A DNA stretch of 32,044 nucleotides, from NCBI GenBank assembly GCA_004559785.1, contig SFXD01000016.1, positions 1-32,044 of the forward strand, written 5' to 3'. Positions within the stretch are counted from its first letter, which is position 1. The number at the start of each line of letters is the position of its first letter. The stretch is from a bacterium. Its GTDB lineage: Bacteria; Bacteroidota; Bacteroidia; Bacteroidales; Bacteroidaceae. Positions 1-7,521 of this stretch are shown here, one piece after another. The notes beneath the pieces were generated by a model that saw only the letters and a list, made by a program, of their open reading frames with translations, had not been told where the DNA came from and searched no databases. Position numbers and translations under genes: made by a program.

Positions 1-1029
1 CTTTCTCAAAAGAACCTTCGCCAGGATTATACTCAAGTAGATCCTGTTGTGAAGGAGGCTATCAAAATTCTGCAGAAAGCGGCTGAAAACAAAGGTGAAC
101 TTACCGGTGTGCCGACGGGTTACCGCAAGTTGGACGAGATAACGGCTGGTTGGCAAGCGAGTGACCTTGTAATCATAGCCGGTCGTCCGGCCATGGGTAA
201 GACCGCATTTGCCCTCTCTCTGGCAAAGAATATAGCGGTAGACTACAATATACCGATTGCCTTTTTCTCTCTTGAGATGAACAACGTGCAGCTTGTAAAC
301 CGTCTGATATCCAATGTCTGCTCCGTTCCAGGCAGTAAGATAATGAACGGTCAGCTCTCGCAAGACGAGTGGTCACGCTTCGACAACAACATCGGTCGCC
401 TCATGGGTGCGCCCCTTTATGTCGATGATACTCCCGGTCTCTCCGTTTTTGAACTACGCACAAAAGCACGTCGTCTTGTGCGCGAGAAAGGCGTTAAGGT
501 GATAATGATAGATTACCTGCAGCTGATGAACGCTAACGGTATGAAGTTCAACAGTCGTCAAGAGGAGGTGTCAACTATATCACGCTCCTTGAAGGGGTTA
601 GCCAAAGAACTTGATATTCCAATCATAGCTCTCTCTCAGTTATCGCGTGCCGTAGAGCAGCGTCCGGGTGAAGATGGCAAACGTCCGCAACTCTCTGACC
701 TCCGCGAGTCTGGTGCCATAGAGCAGGATGCTGACATGGTGCTGTTTGTACACCGTCCGGAATATTATCATATAGATGTGGACGCTAACGGCAACAGTCT
801 CAAGGGCATGGCCCTTATATGCATAGCCAAGCACCGTAAAGGAGCCACGAAAGACATCACCCTTTCATTCAAGGGCGAATACACACGCTTTGCCAATCCC
901 GAGGAGCTCGACCCTTACGACACAGCCTCGGGCGGCGGCACCATACGCAGCTCTGGGTTAAATCAGCCCTTCTCCCCAGAAGATGACCCACTTGGGGGAG
1001 GTCCGATATCCAATGATGTGCCGTATTAG
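1..1029 (+). CDS. dnaB: Replicative DNA helicase DnaB, C-terminal part (5' end outside window)
   Basis: Ring helicase that unwinds DNA at the replication fork. The frame is open from the first base, so the N-terminal primase-interaction domain lies upstream and only the linker and RecA-like motor are present. Visible are the Walker A motif GRPAMGKT, FFSLEM, the Walker B strand VIMIDYLQLM, and the late motor motifs ALSQLSRAVEQRP and LRESGAIEQDAD, all typical of DnaB. The tail after the motor is a short Gly/Pro/Ser-rich extension ending at a TAG stop. The gene looks visibly more AT-rich in codon choice (more T- and A-ending codons) than the genes from 1484 onward. No terminator is obvious after the stop. 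An insertion-sequence relic follows within about 15 bases. No intein or frameshift is seen. Confidence 0.97.
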   Translation, partial: LSQKNLRQDYTQVDPVVKEAIKILQKAAENKGELTGVPTGYRKLDEITAGWQASDLVIIAGRPAMGKTAFALSLAKNIAVDYNIPIAFFSLEMNNVQLVNRLISNVCSVPGSKIMNGQLSQDEWSRFDNNIGRLMGAPLYVDDTPGLSVFELRTKARRLVREKGVKVIMIDYLQLMNANGMKFNSRQEEVSTISRSLKGLAKELDIPIIALSQLSRAVEQRPGEDGKRPQLSDLRESGAIEQDADMVLFVHRPEYYHIDVDANGNSLKGMALICIAKHRKGATKDITLSFKGEYTRFANPEELDPYDTASGGGTIRSSGLNQPFSPEDDPLGGGPISNDVPY

Positions 1030-1043
1030 TGGAAAATTAAGAA

Positions 1044-1482
1044 ACCTAAAATCCGCAACTAATATTGATGCTGACTAATTTTGCAGTTTGCTTCTCCATC
1101 TGACGATAGTCTTGCCACTACAGACGTGATTATGCATGGGTTATGCCCAGCTTCCCCTTACCCCGTCAAGCATTACAGGGGCTTTATGCTGCCGTTTACC
1201 CGCGAATTCGGTTTCTTAGCCGTCAGTGAATCCAAAAGGGGTCTGATATAATTTATTGTCCGTGTAGATATTCTGCTGATAGTGCCTTGCCGTCCTTATC
1301 CACTTGGCTGGCATGCTGATAAACTTGAATACGAAGGCTTTGATGCGGCTGGTCTTCTTTAGTCCGAAGCCATTGTTCATGTCATCGAAGATGCGTTCTT
1401 TGCCGCTTGCCACAAGCAAGAACTTTTTGTTGCTCAGGAACTTATAAACAAAGTTAAAATCAAAGTATTGCGGAATTTAGGT
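1044..1482. mobile_element. Deleted insertion-sequence relic with terminal inverted repeats (IS1380-like)
   Basis: Two imperfect inverted repeats bound this stretch: acctaaaatccgcaa at 1044-1058 and its partner at 1468-1482, which reads acctaaattccgcaa on the other strand (14 of 15 match). Between them lies a minus-strand remnant of a transposase C-terminus. I found no matching 4-bp target duplication directly outside the repeats (agaa on the left, catg on the right), so the ends may have decayed or recombined. A full-length element of this kind would be about 1.5 kb or more, so most of the interior is missing. The right end stops one base before the ATG of the GH78-GH88 gene. The family assignment rests on remembered similarity of the transposase tail. 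Confidence 0.65.
1216..1476 (-). pseudogene. Transposase remnant, C-terminal fragment (IS1380-like)
   Basis: Frame without a convincing start, closed upstream by a stop at 1477-1479. The segment KERIFDDMNNGFG followed by TSRIKAFVFKFISMPAKWIR and a tail containing NIYTDN resembles the end of DDE transposases of the IS1380 group common in Bacteroidales. In intact proteins, as I recall them, some 40-50 residues separate the DDMNNGFG motif from the SRIKAF motif. Here they are nearly fused, joined at Leu-Lys-Lys, which points to an internal deletion, and the N-terminal catalytic Asp residues are absent. The protein cannot be active. The family call is moderate, while the non-functional status is clear from its length. 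Confidence 0.6.
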
Positions 1483-1483
1483 C

Positions 1484-4400
1484 ATGAGAAAATTGTTAGC
1501 TTGCATTGTTTTGTTGTTGGCCTCGCATGACGTATGTCGTGCAGCCTTCGAGGTGCGACGGCTTAGGGTGGAACACATGGAGAACCCTCAGGCTGTAGAT
1601 GTCAGGGTTCCACGAATGTCTTGGGTGAACGAGTGCCCTTCTGGAGAGAGAGGTCAGCGGCAGACCGCCTACCGTATCGTGGTGGCTGTCGACACTGCGG
1701 ACATGGCTCGGGGCGTATACATGTGGGACTCGGGCAAGGTGAAGTCCGGCGAGTCGCACCTGGTGCCATACGCAGGCCCGTCGCTTGCCCCCATGACTAC
1801 CTACCATTGGAAGGTGATGACGTGGGACGCTAAGGGGAAGCCTTCACCCTGGAGCGAAACGGCATGCTGGACGATGGGACTGCCTGACGACAAGTGGACT
1901 GCCCGCTGGATCTCTGCACCCGATTACGGCGGGCGCGCACCTCTGATGAGGAAGGCTTTCAAGGTCAGGAGCGGACTTTCCGGCGCTCGCATGGTGATAT
2001 GCGGGTTGGGGTATCACGAACTGTACGTCAACGGCGCGAGGGTCGACGACGACTGCCTCGTCCCTAACCTGTCCAACTATGCCAGGCGGCGCGACCTCGA
2101 CAAGCACGCCATTGCCCTCGACGGCAACTTCTGCGGATACAGGGTCCTCTACCTCGGCCGCGACGTGCTGGGCAGCCTCAGGGAGGGCGACAACGTGCTG
2201 GGAGTCGTCCTGGGCAACGGGTTCTACATCCCCGACAAGGGCATCGCAAGCACGTTCGGGCAACTGTGCCTCAGGATGCAGCTGCACCTGACGTACTCCG
2301 ACGGCAGCACCGAGGTGGTGCAGACGGACGACACGTGGCAGGCACGTCCTTCAGCCATAATGTACGACGGTGTCTATCAGGGGGAACTCTACGACGCACG
2401 CATGGAGACTCCGGGATGGGCCACTACCGACTCTCCACGCGAGGGATGGGACCAGGCCAAGGTGGTTGGCGGTCCAGACGGTGCCGTGATGTCCGCCCAG
2501 ACCTCACCCTCCGACAAGGTCACCGAGGTGCTGCAGCCCGTCAGGTTCAAGGCCGTGGGCGACAAGGCGTACGAGGTAGACTTCGGCAAGGAGATATCCG
2601 GATGGATCCGCCTCAGGGACATCCGGGGCAAGGCAGGCGACACGGTAAGGGTGGACTTCGAGTGCGAGTCGCCACAAGGCATACAGAGGTACGTCCTCAA
2701 GGGCGGAGGAGCGGAGGAATATGCGCCAAGGTTCACGTGGTTCGTCTTCCGCAAGGCACGCATCACGGGCGTCGGGCTTGCCAGGGAGAACGTTCAGGCA
2801 GAGGCGGTCAACACGGATGTACCCATAGATGCCGAGTTCGTATGCTCCAACCCCCTCTATAACGATATCAACGCCATCTGGCGACGTTCGCAGACCGACA
2901 ACATGCACGGGTGCGTGCCGAGCGACTGCCCCCACCGCGAGCGACTGCCATACACGGGCGACGGACAGGCGGCGGCAGAGACCGTCATGCTCAACTACGA
3001 TGCGGCTGCGTTCTATGCCAAATGGCTCAGGGACATACGCGACAGCCAGAACGCCGAGACCGGCTACGTGCCCAACGGCTCGCCATGGGAGCCCGGATGT
3101 GGAGGCGGCGTGGCATGGGGTGCAGCCATGTGCGTCATACCATGGCAATACTTCGTGCAGTACGGCGACACGGCCACGCTGCGGTCCAACTACGATGCAA
3201 TGAAGGCGCAGATGAGGCACATGTACACATGGCTCACGCCTGAGGGCACCATGTTCCAGAAGAAGACCAACCACGGCACCAACGACGTGTCCTACTGGCT
3301 CAACCTCGGCGACTGGTGCCCGCCAGCCGACCTTCCGCGCGAGGAACTTGTGCACACCTTCTACTGCTGGCTCTGCTCCGGCTACACGGCACGTGCCGCC
3401 AGGGTGCTCGGGCACACGGACGACGCAGCCTTCTACGCCGCCAAGGCAGATGCCCTATGGCAGGCTTTCCACAGGGCGTTCTACGACCCCGCAGCCAAGT
3501 CCTACGGCAAGGGTGGCAGCAACGTCTACGCCCTGCACATGGGAGTCCCTGCCGACAGGCTCGACGACGTTCGCTCTACGCTCCGCAGGGAGATAATGGA
3601 GGACAACAAGGGGCACATCAACACGGGATTCCTTGCCACGAAGTATTTCTTCGAGACTCTCTCCGACGCAGGGCTTGACGACGTGGCACATACCGTGATG
3701 AACAAGCGCGACTTCCCCAGCTACGGATGGTGGATAGAGCAGGGTGCCACCACTACCTGGGAGCAATGGGACGGCGGCAATTCGCACAACCACCCCATGT
3801 TCGGCAGCGGGCTGACGTGGTTCTACCGCAGGCTTGCCGGCGTAGAGGCGGACGAGTCCAAGCCAGGATACAGGCACTTCGTGGTCGACCCGCGACTGCC
3901 CGAGGGTCCGTTCGGCGTGAAATACTCCAAGCAGACACCCTACGGGAGGCTTTCGTTGCAAGCCGTGCAGGATGCGGCTGGAAGGCAGTTGGAACTCACC
4001 GTCCCCGTAGGCTGCGAATGCACCTTGAAGATGCCTCTCGCCAACGGAATCCTCGAGTCGGGCAAGCCCCTGCGCAAGGCTAAGGGCATCGGACTCGTAC
4101 CTTCGGCCAACGACAGCATATACGTGTTGCTGGGGCAGGGCACCTACTCGTTCGAGATACCCTCCGCACAATGTCCCCCCAGTGGCGAAGCCGCCATGCA
4201 GGTCGTCGACCGGGCACTGAGCAACGCATCCTCACAGGCTCTCGTGCTTGCCAAGGCGATGGAGGACAGGAAGGACCTCCTGCCACGCACGTACGAGCGC
4301 GGAGCGTACCGCACAGAGACCTGCCGGTGGTGGACCTCGGGCTTCTTTCCCGGCACGCTGTGGCTGCTGAGCGAGCACTTCCCCGACAATCCCGGGCTGC

Positions 4401-5317
4401 GACGCTATGCCGAGCTCTTCACCAAGAGGGTGGAGCCCGTACGCCACGGCACCACCACCCACGACGTGGGCTTCATGCTCCAGTGCAGCTACGGGCAGGC
4501 TTTCCGCATTACGGGCGACAGCGCATACCTGCCTCCCCTGTCCGAGGGCGCGGCACACCTGGCAGCTCGCTTCATGCCCGCCCCCGGGGTGATACTCTCG
4601 TGGAACAGGAGCAGGAGGTGGCGCAACCCCGTCATCATAGACAACATGATGAACCTCGAGCTCCTGGAGGAGGTGGGCAAGAGGGAGTCTAACCAGCGAT
4701 ACCTGCAGATAGCCGACAGCCACGCAACCACCACCATGCGCAACCACTACCGCAACGACTTCTCCACATGGCACGTGGTGGACTACGATGAGGCGAGCGG
4801 GGAGGTCATCAAGCGTACCACGGCACAGGGCTGCGCCGACGACAGCGACTGGGCGCGTGGGCAGGCATGGGGGTTGTACGGCTACGTGATGATGTACAGG
4901 GAGACCTCAGACAGCCGCTACCTCCAGCATGCCGTCAACGTCGCCCGTTACCTGACGTCCAGGACCAACCAGCCTGCCGACGCCATACCCTATTGGGACT
5001 ACGACGCCCCCGACATTCCCTTCGCCATGCGCGACGCTTCCTCCGCCGCCATCATGGCATCTGCCCTGCTCGACCTGGCGCAGTACACCAAGGGCAGCGA
5101 GTCACGCAGGTGGCTCCGCCATGCCTGGAGGATAATCCTTTCCCTGTCCTCGCCAGCCTACACCGCCCCGGCAGGCGAGAACGGAGGCTTCATCCTCATG
5201 CACTGCACGGGCAATCTTCCCGGCAACTCCGAGATGGACGTACCCCTCACGTATGCCGACTACTATTACGTCGAGGCCCTCCTGAAGATGCAGCGTCACT
5301 TGAGCGATGAGCGATGA
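1484..5317 (+). CDS. Secreted GH78 alpha-L-rhamnosidase fused to GH88 unsaturated glucuronyl hydrolase
   Basis: Predicted periplasmic or exported two-enzyme fusion of 1277 residues. A signal peptide (MRKLLACIVLLLASHDVCRA) is followed by a GH78 module: an Ig-like N-terminal domain, the jelly-roll rhamnosidase N domain (about 155-250), a second beta domain (about 355-410), the (alpha/alpha)6 barrel, and a C-terminal beta domain ending near 890. The barrel carries the GH78 motif DCPHRER at 481-487, with Glu486 as probable general acid. From about 905 a GH88 module begins. HDVGFML (Asp994) and IIDNMMNLELL (Asp1053) match the two key Asp residues of the Bacillus enzyme (Asp88 and Asp149), and DDSDWARGQAW follows at 1119. 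GH88 removes the 4,5-unsaturated uronic acid left by polysaccharide lyases, and GH78 removes terminal alpha-L-rhamnose. The pair suits lyase-released oligosaccharides holding both sugars, such as those from gellan, ulvan or rhamnose-uronate glycans (inferred). No SusC/SusD genes flank it. The ATG lies one base past an IS end. Confidence 0.92.
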   Translation: MRKLLACIVLLLASHDVCRAAFEVRRLRVEHMENPQAVDVRVPRMSWVNECPSGERGQRQTAYRIVVAVDTADMARGVYMWDSGKVKSGESHLVPYAGPSLAPMTTYHWKVMTWDAKGKPSPWSETACWTMGLPDDKWTARWISAPDYGGRAPLMRKAFKVRSGLSGARMVICGLGYHELYVNGARVDDDCLVPNLSNYARRRDLDKHAIALDGNFCGYRVLYLGRDVLGSLREGDNVLGVVLGNGFYIPDKGIASTFGQLCLRMQLHLTYSDGSTEVVQTDDTWQARPSAIMYDGVYQGELYDARMETPGWATTDSPREGWDQAKVVGGPDGAVMSAQTSPSDKVTEVLQPVRFKAVGDKAYEVDFGKEISGWIRLRDIRGKAGDTVRVDFECESPQGIQRYVLKGGGAEEYAPRFTWFVFRKARITGVGLARENVQAEAVNTDVPIDAEFVCSNPLYNDINAIWRRSQTDNMHGCVPSDCPHRERLPYTGDGQAAAETVMLNYDAAAFYAKWLRDIRDSQNAETGYVPNGSPWEPGCGGGVAWGAAMCVIPWQYFVQYGDTATLRSNYDAMKAQMRHMYTWLTPEGTMFQKKTNHGTNDVSYWLNLGDWCPPADLPREELVHTFYCWLCSGYTARAARVLGHTDDAAFYAAKADALWQAFHRAFYDPAAKSYGKGGSNVYALHMGVPADRLDDVRSTLRREIMEDNKGHINTGFLATKYFFETLSDAGLDDVAHTVMNKRDFPSYGWWIEQGATTTWEQWDGGNSHNHPMFGSGLTWFYRRLAGVEADESKPGYRHFVVDPRLPEGPFGVKYSKQTPYGRLSLQAVQDAAGRQLELTVPVGCECTLKMPLANGILESGKPLRKAKGIGLVPSANDSIYVLLGQGTYSFEIPSAQCPPSGEAAMQVVDRALSNASSQALVLAKAMEDRKDLLPRTYERGAYRTETCRWWTSGFFPGTLWLLSEHFPDNPGLRRYAELFTKRVEPVRHGTTTHDVGFMLQCSYGQAFRITGDSAYLPPLSEGAAHLAARFMPAPGVILSWNRSRRWRNPVIIDNMMNLELLEEVGKRESNQRYLQIADSHATTTMRNHYRNDFSTWHVVDYDEASGEVIKRTTAQGCADDSDWARGQAWGLYGYVMMYRETSDSRYLQHAVNVARYLTSRTNQPADAIPYWDYDAPDIPFAMRDASSAAIMASALLDLAQYTKGSESRRWLRHAWRIILSLSSPAYTAPAGENGGFILMHCTGNLPGNSEMDVPLTYADYYYVEALLKMQRHLSDER

Positions 5318-5410
5318 GCCGTGAGCAATGAGCAATGAGCAGCCCCCCAGTCCCCCTGTCGTAGGGGGGCTTTTTTTGGCAATGAGAGGTGAGTTGTGAG
5401 CAACGAGCAG
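5301..5410 (+). repeat. Heptamer TGAGCNN arrays flanking the GH78-GH88 terminator
   Basis: Period-7 repeats: TGAGCGA, TGAGCGA, TGAGCCG, TGAGCAA, TGAGCAA, TGAGC from 5301 to 5340, then after the hairpin TGAGAGG, TGAGTTG, TGAGCAA, CGAGCAG at 5383-5410. The first units lie inside the coding sequence and encode its last residues, and one unit supplies the TGA stop at 5315-5317. The same arrangement recurs in the opposite orientation at the end of asnS (5917-6004). Function is unknown. Confidence 0.8.
5341..5377 (+). terminator. Rho-independent terminator of the GH78-GH88 gene
   Basis: An 8-bp perfect stem, AGCCCCCC (5341-5348) with GGGGGGCT (5364-5371), encloses a 15-base loop and runs straight into a T tract ending at 5377. 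It lies 23 bases after the stop codon. Confidence 0.85.
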
Positions 5411-5462
5411 TCTTACACGAGGTAAGACCATACACATGGCAGATTTCACCATAAATAAATGT

Positions 5463-5749
5463 CGCCGAACAATCTCATTCGCTCGGGAGAGCTGGAGCAT
5501 GCTCCGCTCTCCACTCACTCATTTGGCTGTCGCCGAATTCCTCCTTGCAAGGCATAATCCATGCAAGCATGGCTTCTGCGCTCTCCACTCACTCATTTGG
5601 CTGTCGCCGAATTCCTACTTGCAAGGCATAATCCAAACAAGTTTGGCTTCTGCGCTTGCTTCGTTCGTCATTTCAATTATTTGGCTTCGCCGAACAATCT
5701 CATTCGCTCGGGAGAGCTGGAGCAAGCTCCGCTCTCCACTCACTCATTT
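5463..5749. repeat. Cluster of intergenic palindromic repeats (two families, two copies each)
   Basis: Main content of the gene-free stretch 5411-5916. Family A is a 62-bp unit at 5463-5524 and 5688-5749, differing at one base. It contains the hairpin GGAGAGC-T-GGAGC-(AT or AA)-GCTCC-GCTCTCC, and the single difference falls in the loop. Family B is a 56-bp unit at 5506-5561 and 5580-5635, also with one difference, and overlaps the end of the first A copy. Each B copy leads into a short palindrome: CCATGCAAGCATGG at 5559-5572 and CCAAACAAGTTTGG at 5633-5646. These differ in sequence but keep full pairing. A looser 9-bp inverted repeat (tttcagtcg at 5765-5773, cgactgaaa at 5821-5829) follows. 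No credible gene is present here. Confidence 0.85.
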
Positions 5750-5916
5750 CAATTATTTCAATTATTTCAGTCGAAAATGGACACGCACATTCAGCAAGAT
5801 GAAAATCTCAACATAAAATCCGACTGAAAATGGTAAACGAAAAATTATATATGGTCGCTGCGCTCAAAATCTCTACAGAAAATCTCGGCAGAAAATCCCT
5901 ACGAAATAGACTCGTA

Positions 5917-6004
5917 GCTCATGGCTCATGGCTCATTGCTCATCGCCAAAAAAGCCCCCCTAAACAGGGGGGCTGTGGGGTCTGCTCATGGCTCATGGCT
6001 CATG
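5917..6004 (-). repeat. Heptamer TGAGCNN arrays flanking the asnS terminator
   Basis: Read on the plus strand, GCTCATG occurs three times in a row at 5984-6004, directly after the asnS stop codon. Another run, GCTCATG, GCTCATG, GCTCATT, GCTCATC, lies beyond the terminator at 5917-5944. On the minus strand these are TGAGCNN units in the direction of asnS transcription. This is the same architecture as at the end of the convergent GH78-GH88 gene. Confidence 0.8.
5948..5974 (-). terminator. Rho-independent terminator of asnS
   Basis: On the minus strand, AGCCCCCC (5974-5967) pairs with GGGGGGCT (5960-5953) around a 6-base loop and is followed by a U tract (A run 5948-5953 on the plus strand). 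The stem sequence is identical to that of the terminator at 5341. Confidence 0.87.
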
Positions 6005-6006
6005 GC

Positions 6007-7461
6007 TTAGAACTCTGCGTTCCTCGGCGTGCGTGGGAAGGGAATAACGTCGCGTATGTTCTGCATGCCGGTGACGAAGAGGATGAGGCGCTCGAACCCG
6101 AGTCCGAAGCCTGCGTGGGGGCAGCTGCCGTACTTGCGCGTGTCCAGGTACCAGGTCATGTCCTTCATGGGTATGCCGCGCGACTCTATCTCGCCCATCA
6201 GCTTGTCGTAGCTCTCCTCGCGGACGCTGCCGCCGATGATCTCGCCTATGCTGGGGAAGAGGACGTCGGTGCCCTGCACGGTCTGCTCCATCTGCTTGCC
6301 GTCGAGGACGGGCTTCTCGTCGTCTATCTTCATGTAGAAAGCCTTGATTTTCTTTGGGTAGTGCGTCATGATGACGGGCTTCCTGAAGTATTCCTCCACC
6401 AGGTAGCGTTCGTGCTCGCTGGCGAGGTCGTCGCCCCACTGGCATGGGAACTCGAACTTCCTGCCTGCCTTGATGGCTTCCTGCAGGATGCGTATGCCCT
6501 CGGTGTAGGGCAGGCGTACGAAGTCCTCATTGATTACGCCCTGCAGACGCTCGATGAGTCCCTTGTCCACCATCTTGTTGAGGAACTCCAGGTCGTCGCG
6601 GCAGTTGTCGAGGGCCCAGCGGACACAATACTTGATGAAGTCCTCTTCGAGGTCCATCAGTTCTTCGAGGTCCATGAAAGCCACCTCGGGCTCTATCATC
6701 CAGAACTCTGCCAGGTGGCGCGGGGTGTTGCTGTTCTCGGCGCGGAAGGTGGGACCGAAGGTGTAGATGGCTCCGAGTGCTGTGGCCCCGAGCTCGCCTT
6801 CCAGTTGTCCGGACACGGTGAGCGAGGTCTGCTTGCCGAAGAAGTCGTCGGTGTAGATGATGTTGCCGTTCTCGTCCTTGCGCAGGTCGTAGAGGTTCTT
6901 GGTGGTCACCTGGAACATCTGTCCTGCCCCCTCGCAGTCGCTGGCCGTGATGAGCGGCGTGTGGAAGTAGAAGTATCCGTGCTGGTGGAAGTAGGTGTGT
7001 ATGGCCATCGCCATGTTGTGGCGTATGCGCAGTATTGCGCCGAAGGTGTTGGTCCTGGGGCGCAGGTGTGCCACGGTGCGTAGGTACTCCCAGCTGGCAC
7101 CCTTCTTCTGCAGTGGGTAGGTGTTGTCGCAGTCGCCCAGTATCTGGATGTCCTGTGCCTGTATCTCCACGTTCTGTCCGGCTGCTGGGCTTTCGACGAG
7201 CTTGCCCGTCACGCTGAGGCATGCTCCGGTGGTGATGCGCCGCAGGGTGTCGGCGTCGAACTTGTCGTCGTCGCCCACTATCTGCACGTTCTTGATGGTG
7301 CTGCCGTCGTTGAGGGCTATGAAGAAGATGCCCTTGCTGCCTCGCTTGCTGCGCACCCATCCCTTGACGAGTGCGGTGCCCTCCATGTCCCTGTATTCGG
7401 GCAGTGCCCTGTACTCCTCTGCCGTGAGGGCGAGGAGGTCAGATATCCTGATTCGTTTCAT
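6007..7461 (-). CDS. asnS: Asparaginyl-tRNA synthetase
   Basis: Cytosolic class IIb aminoacyl-tRNA synthetase that charges tRNA-Asn with asparagine. It has 484 residues, a normal length for a bacterial AsnRS. An OB-fold anticodon-binding domain at about 28-110 (VKGWVRSKRGSKGIFFIALNDG) precedes the class II core. The core shows SDCEGAGQMF at 174-183, which separates AsnRS from AspRS, the motif 2 region FRAENSNTPRHLAEF, and motif 3 GFGLGFERL at about 451-459, ending in RDVIPFPRTPRNAEF. The ATG start is the first plausible one and directly precedes the conserved N-terminus. It lies 60 bases downstream of rluB on the same strand with no promoter seen between, so the two may be co-transcribed. A strong terminator follows the stop. 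Confidence 0.97.
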   Translation of the reverse strand: MKRIRISDLLALTAEEYRALPEYRDMEGTALVKGWVRSKRGSKGIFFIALNDGSTIKNVQIVGDDDKFDADTLRRITTGACLSVTGKLVESPAAGQNVEIQAQDIQILGDCDNTYPLQKKGASWEYLRTVAHLRPRTNTFGAILRIRHNMAMAIHTYFHQHGYFYFHTPLITASDCEGAGQMFQVTTKNLYDLRKDENGNIIYTDDFFGKQTSLTVSGQLEGELGATALGAIYTFGPTFRAENSNTPRHLAEFWMIEPEVAFMDLEELMDLEEDFIKYCVRWALDNCRDDLEFLNKMVDKGLIERLQGVINEDFVRLPYTEGIRILQEAIKAGRKFEFPCQWGDDLASEHERYLVEEYFRKPVIMTHYPKKIKAFYMKIDDEKPVLDGKQMEQTVQGTDVLFPSIGEIIGGSVREESYDKLMGEIESRGIPMKDMTWYLDTRKYGSCPHAGFGLGFERLILFVTGMQNIRDVIPFPRTPRNAEF

Positions 7462-7521
7462 CGTGTGCTTGTGTAATTATGTAATTGTGAACAAGTTTGC
7501 TTTATGCCTGTGTTCTCTCTC

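Noticed and set aside
5436..5827. Two overlapping short frames in the palindromic repeat cluster
   Set aside because: Their protein repeats merely mirror the DNA repeats. No ribosome site or family resemblance is seen.
5830..7083. A 417-codon plus-strand frame starting in the repeat region and running antisense through asnS
   Set aside because: asnS is unambiguous on the other strand. The extra N-terminal part translates the heptamer arrays and terminator.
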